Assembly (NCBI GenBank): GCA_022446905.1
Contig: JAKVBT010000010.1
Span: forward strand, 1 to 64,000
Direction: 5' to 3'
Source: Phycisphaerales bacterium
GTDB taxonomy: Bacteria > Planctomycetota > Phycisphaerae > Phycisphaerales > SM1A02
Length of the DNA stretch: 64,000 bases
Shown here piece after piece: positions 61,930 to 64,000 of the stretch (the first letter of the stretch is position 1; every line of letters starts with the position of its first letter). Position numbers and translations under genes: made by a program. The notes under the pieces are model-generated. The model worked only from the letters and a program-made list of their open reading frames with translations, was not told where the DNA came from and ran no database searches.

Positions 61930-63168
61930 ATGAAGACGACACCGGCGAACCCATCTCTTGATCGCATCGAGTCGATCGATGTGCTGCGTGGTGTGGCAGT
62001 CCTTGGCATCCTCCTGATGAACATTAGGACCTTCGCACTTCCGAGTGACGCCTACTCTATGCCCAATATCGCAGGCGCAGAGTCGTCCTTCGACCTGATG
62101 GTGTTCTTCACGGGGCATGTGCTCGCTGACATGAAGTTCATGGCCATCTTTTCCTTGTTGTTTGGTGCTGGGGTCGTGATCTTTACTTCGCGTCTCGAGT
62201 CGAGAACTGGTCGGAGTGGAGGCATGCACTACCGCCGCATGGTGTGGTTGCTGCTGATTGGTCTGTGTCATGCATGGTTGCTCTGGTACGGGGACATATT
62301 GGTGGCCTACGCGTTGTGTGGCATGATTGCCTTTCCCCTCCGGCATATGCGCGGCCGCTGGTTGTTTGTATTGGGATCGATCCTATTATTCATCGGAATG
62401 ATTATTCCATGGGGCTTGCTTTCACTTGTAGAACTGGAAGGGCCGAAGGCAATGGCCGAAATGGCCAGTGAACTGGCAGTGACACCAGAATCCCTCGAGT
62501 ATGAACGAGCGGCATGGACTGGATCCTGGGCAGACCAGTGGGAGTTGCGCTCCGCATTGGCGGGGATGATCGAGTCCATTGGCTTTTTGGTGTTTGTTAT
62601 GTGGCGAACGATTGGACTCATGCTGCTGGGAATGGCCTGCATGCGTTGGAAACTGTTCTCACCTGAGTTCTCTCGCCGCATTTTGCTGGGCTTGCTGATT
62701 GGTGGCTTGTTGATTGGCCCGTGGATGACCTGGCAAGGTGTGGTTGCGAATCGCGCCGTGGACTGGAGCCCTGTCGATGTGATGTTCCGCAATGCTGGCT
62801 GGAATTACTGGGGAAGTCTGGCCACAGCAGCTGCGTGGGTGGGGCTGGTGCTGTGGTGGTGTCAGTCCGGGGTACTGGCTGTCTGTCGTCGCTGGTTGGC
62901 AGCGGTTGGTCGGATGGCGCTGACCAATTATCTGGCTCAATCCATACTTTGTGCACTGCTCTTCTACGGCTATGGAGTCGGCCTCTATGGTCAATTCGGA
63001 TACGCCAGCCAATTGCTCTTTGTGCTTGGGATTTGGGTCATCCAATTGGCGTGGTCGCCATGGTGGCTCAGCCGCTTCCGATTCGGTCCGATGGAGTGGC
63101 TGTGGCGCTCACTGACTTACTGGAAACTCCAGCCGCTCAGGCGTGAACGAGTACACTCCGAGCCGTGA
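61930..63168 (+). CDS. DUF418 family membrane protein
   Basis: The product has 412 residues. The N-terminal R-I-E-S-I-D-V-L-R-G-V-A-V-L-G-I-L and C-terminal G-R-M-A-L-T-N-Y-L-A-Q-S are the hallmarks of the DUF418/YeiB family. About 9-10 hydrophobic helices are seen. I prefer ATG 61930 over a TTG at 61891, since it gives the family N-terminus; no strong Shine-Dalgarno is visible. The family is related to acyltransferase-3 and its role is unknown. Its stop overlaps the start of the next gene as GTGA. Confidence 0.85.
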   Translation: MKTTPANPSLDRIESIDVLRGVAVLGILLMNIRTFALPSDAYSMPNIAGAESSFDLMVFFTGHVLADMKFMAIFSLLFGAGVVIFTSRLESRTGRSGGMHYRRMVWLLLIGLCHAWLLWYGDILVAYALCGMIAFPLRHMRGRWLFVLGSILLFIGMIIPWGLLSLVELEGPKAMAEMASELAVTPESLEYERAAWTGSWADQWELRSALAGMIESIGFLVFVMWRTIGLMLLGMACMRWKLFSPEFSRRILLGLLIGGLLIGPWMTWQGVVANRAVDWSPVDVMFRNAGWNYWGSLATAAAWVGLVLWWCQSGVLAVCRRWLAAVGRMALTNYLAQSILCALLFYGYGVGLYGQFGYASQLLFVLGIWVIQLAWSPWWLSRFRFGPMEWLWRSLTYWKLQPLRRERVHSEP

Positions 63169-63917
63169 ATACGTCCGTCTCTCCATCCCTTGGAGTGCTT
63201 TGCACCGATTTCTACGTCAACCACCGCATGGCGTTGACGCTTGATGTGCCGCGCCGCCGCGAAGCAGTGCTTGACCTCTTCGATCGCATCCGTAAGCAGA
63301 TGCCTGAGTTGGATCGATTCCGGCGCTACGAAGAAGAACTGGCACTTGAATCACCTGAGATCGATGGGCGCTATGCCTGGGTCGCCTTGCAACGCACCAG
63401 TGTGCGTAGTGGTTGGGTCAATCCAGATGATCTGACTGCTCCCTACGAATTGCATCGACTGTTACTTGAAACTGCGCCTTGGTTCCTCTCAATCACGCCG
63501 CTCGATGTTGAAGCAATTGAATTGGTCTTTGGCTTTGATTTGGAAGCAGCAGGGAATCGACACGAGATCATCTATGATGCTCTGCTTCAGGGATGTCCGC
63601 TTGCGGAGGTCATCAGTCAGGATCGTGAACATCTTGCCGATGTACAGCCCTTCCTTGCACTATCGCTGGATGAGCGTGATCGCACCCAGGCCTGTGTGGA
63701 AATCAAGGCACGTGGACAGGTTCGTGACGGACGTCGAAGCGATCGCCCAGAACCGCTGAGTGTCTACCTGACGCTTCGTCGAAATGGTCCATTTCGTGAT
63801 CTCAAAGAAATGCCCGATGTCTTCGGAGTGCTGGCTGGCCATGCCGAACGCATGGTGGAAGACAGAGTTATCCCGAGCATTTTGATGCCGTTGCATGCTC
63901 GCATCGTGCGTGGTTGA
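63165..63917 (+). CDS. Protein of unknown function
   Basis: The product has 250 residues starting from a GTG that overlaps the DUF418 stop (GTGA). I do not recognise a domain. Y-V-N-H-R-M-A-L-T-L-D-V-P-R-R-R-E-A-V lies near the start, with a hydrophilic alpha/beta profile, no signal peptide and no membrane segment. A Glu/Asp-rich middle and a C-terminal G-P-F-R-D-L-K-E-M-P are visible. It is coupled to DUF418 by overlap only. The remaining 83 bases to the window edge show nothing. Confidence 0.65.
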   Translation: MNTSVSPSLGVLCTDFYVNHRMALTLDVPRRREAVLDLFDRIRKQMPELDRFRRYEEELALESPEIDGRYAWVALQRTSVRSGWVNPDDLTAPYELHRLLLETAPWFLSITPLDVEAIELVFGFDLEAAGNRHEIIYDALLQGCPLAEVISQDREHLADVQPFLALSLDERDRTQACVEIKARGQVRDGRRSDRPEPLSVYLTLRRNGPFRDLKEMPDVFGVLAGHAERMVEDRVIPSILMPLHARIVRG

Positions 63918-64000
63918 TGGCCAAACTCATCTGCCGATCATGTTGTGTACTTGCTGTGGATCTTCGACCTGACGTGTCAGACAGCTGAGCCGGGTTGTTT

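Overview
The window looks like chromosome from a Planctomycetota bacterium, most likely of the class Phycisphaerae. The case rests on several traits. Four unrelated secreted proteins end in dockerin-like D-x-D-G-D-G repeats. One protein ends in a short PEP-CTERM-like sorting tag (P-A-P-G, a hydrophobic stretch, then R-R-R-R). There is a DUF1559-like pseudopilin, a planctomycete-type cytochrome c fused to a DUF2231-like membrane domain, an ECF sigma factor coupled to a Ser/Thr kinase with TPRs, and Cys-rich repeats beginning T-G-A-C-C. This is an inference from family content; no 16S rRNA gene is present. Genes are densely packed with many ATGA or GTGA stop/start overlaps. I see no insertion sequence, prophage or CRISPR array.

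Layout. 1-7.2 kb: a surface-glycan cluster with an AlgX/AlgJ-like acetyltransferase (cut by the window edge), a CMP-sugar synthetase, a sedoheptulose-phosphate-isomerase-like SIS protein, an inositol-monophosphatase-like phosphatase, a 2-hydroxyacid dehydrogenase, a Gfo/Idh/MocA oxidoreductase and an MptE-like (DUF115) protein. Two paralogous exported helical proteins of unknown function are interleaved with it on the other strand. 8.6-21.3 kb: exported proteins (ASPIC/UnbV-FG-GAP, TPR lipoprotein, di-haem DUF1111 oxidoreductase, FG-GAP protein, DUF1080 lipoprotein, PhoX-like protein, PEP-CTERM-like protein) plus a SoxA-like oxidase and an MFS transporter. 21.3-25.5 kb: Ser/Thr kinase, ECF sigma factor and prephenate dehydratase on one strand. 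25.7-31.2 kb: a very large secreted protein with a catalytically dead subtilisin-like domain. 31.5-39.8 kb: rpoC and rpoB, without the usual ribosomal-protein neighbours.

40-50 kb: a nitrilase-family amidase, tRNA-His, pckA, an HTH-receiver regulator, nadE and mutL. A five-gene minus-strand run follows, in transcription order: secreted surface protein, pseudopilin-like protein, BFD-type [2Fe-2S] protein, moeA, moaD. The five genes overlap or nearly touch. In front of the run is a well-formed cobalamin riboswitch (about 50590-50780) with a hairpin two bases from the Shine-Dalgarno sequence of the first gene. This is the most interesting part of the window: a B12-sensing leader apparently controlling a surface protein and, if the run is one transcript, molybdenum-cofactor genes.

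50.9-64 kb: an exported HEAT protein with a receiver-like region, tRNA-Thr, an exported unknown protein, a secreted trypsin-like protease with Cys-rich repeats and a dockerin-like tail, a cytochrome/lipoprotein/YjbQ/small-membrane-protein run, an HTH protein, a thioredoxin-fold protein, sucC (sucD not in the window), a DUF418 membrane protein and an unrecognised protein at the right edge.
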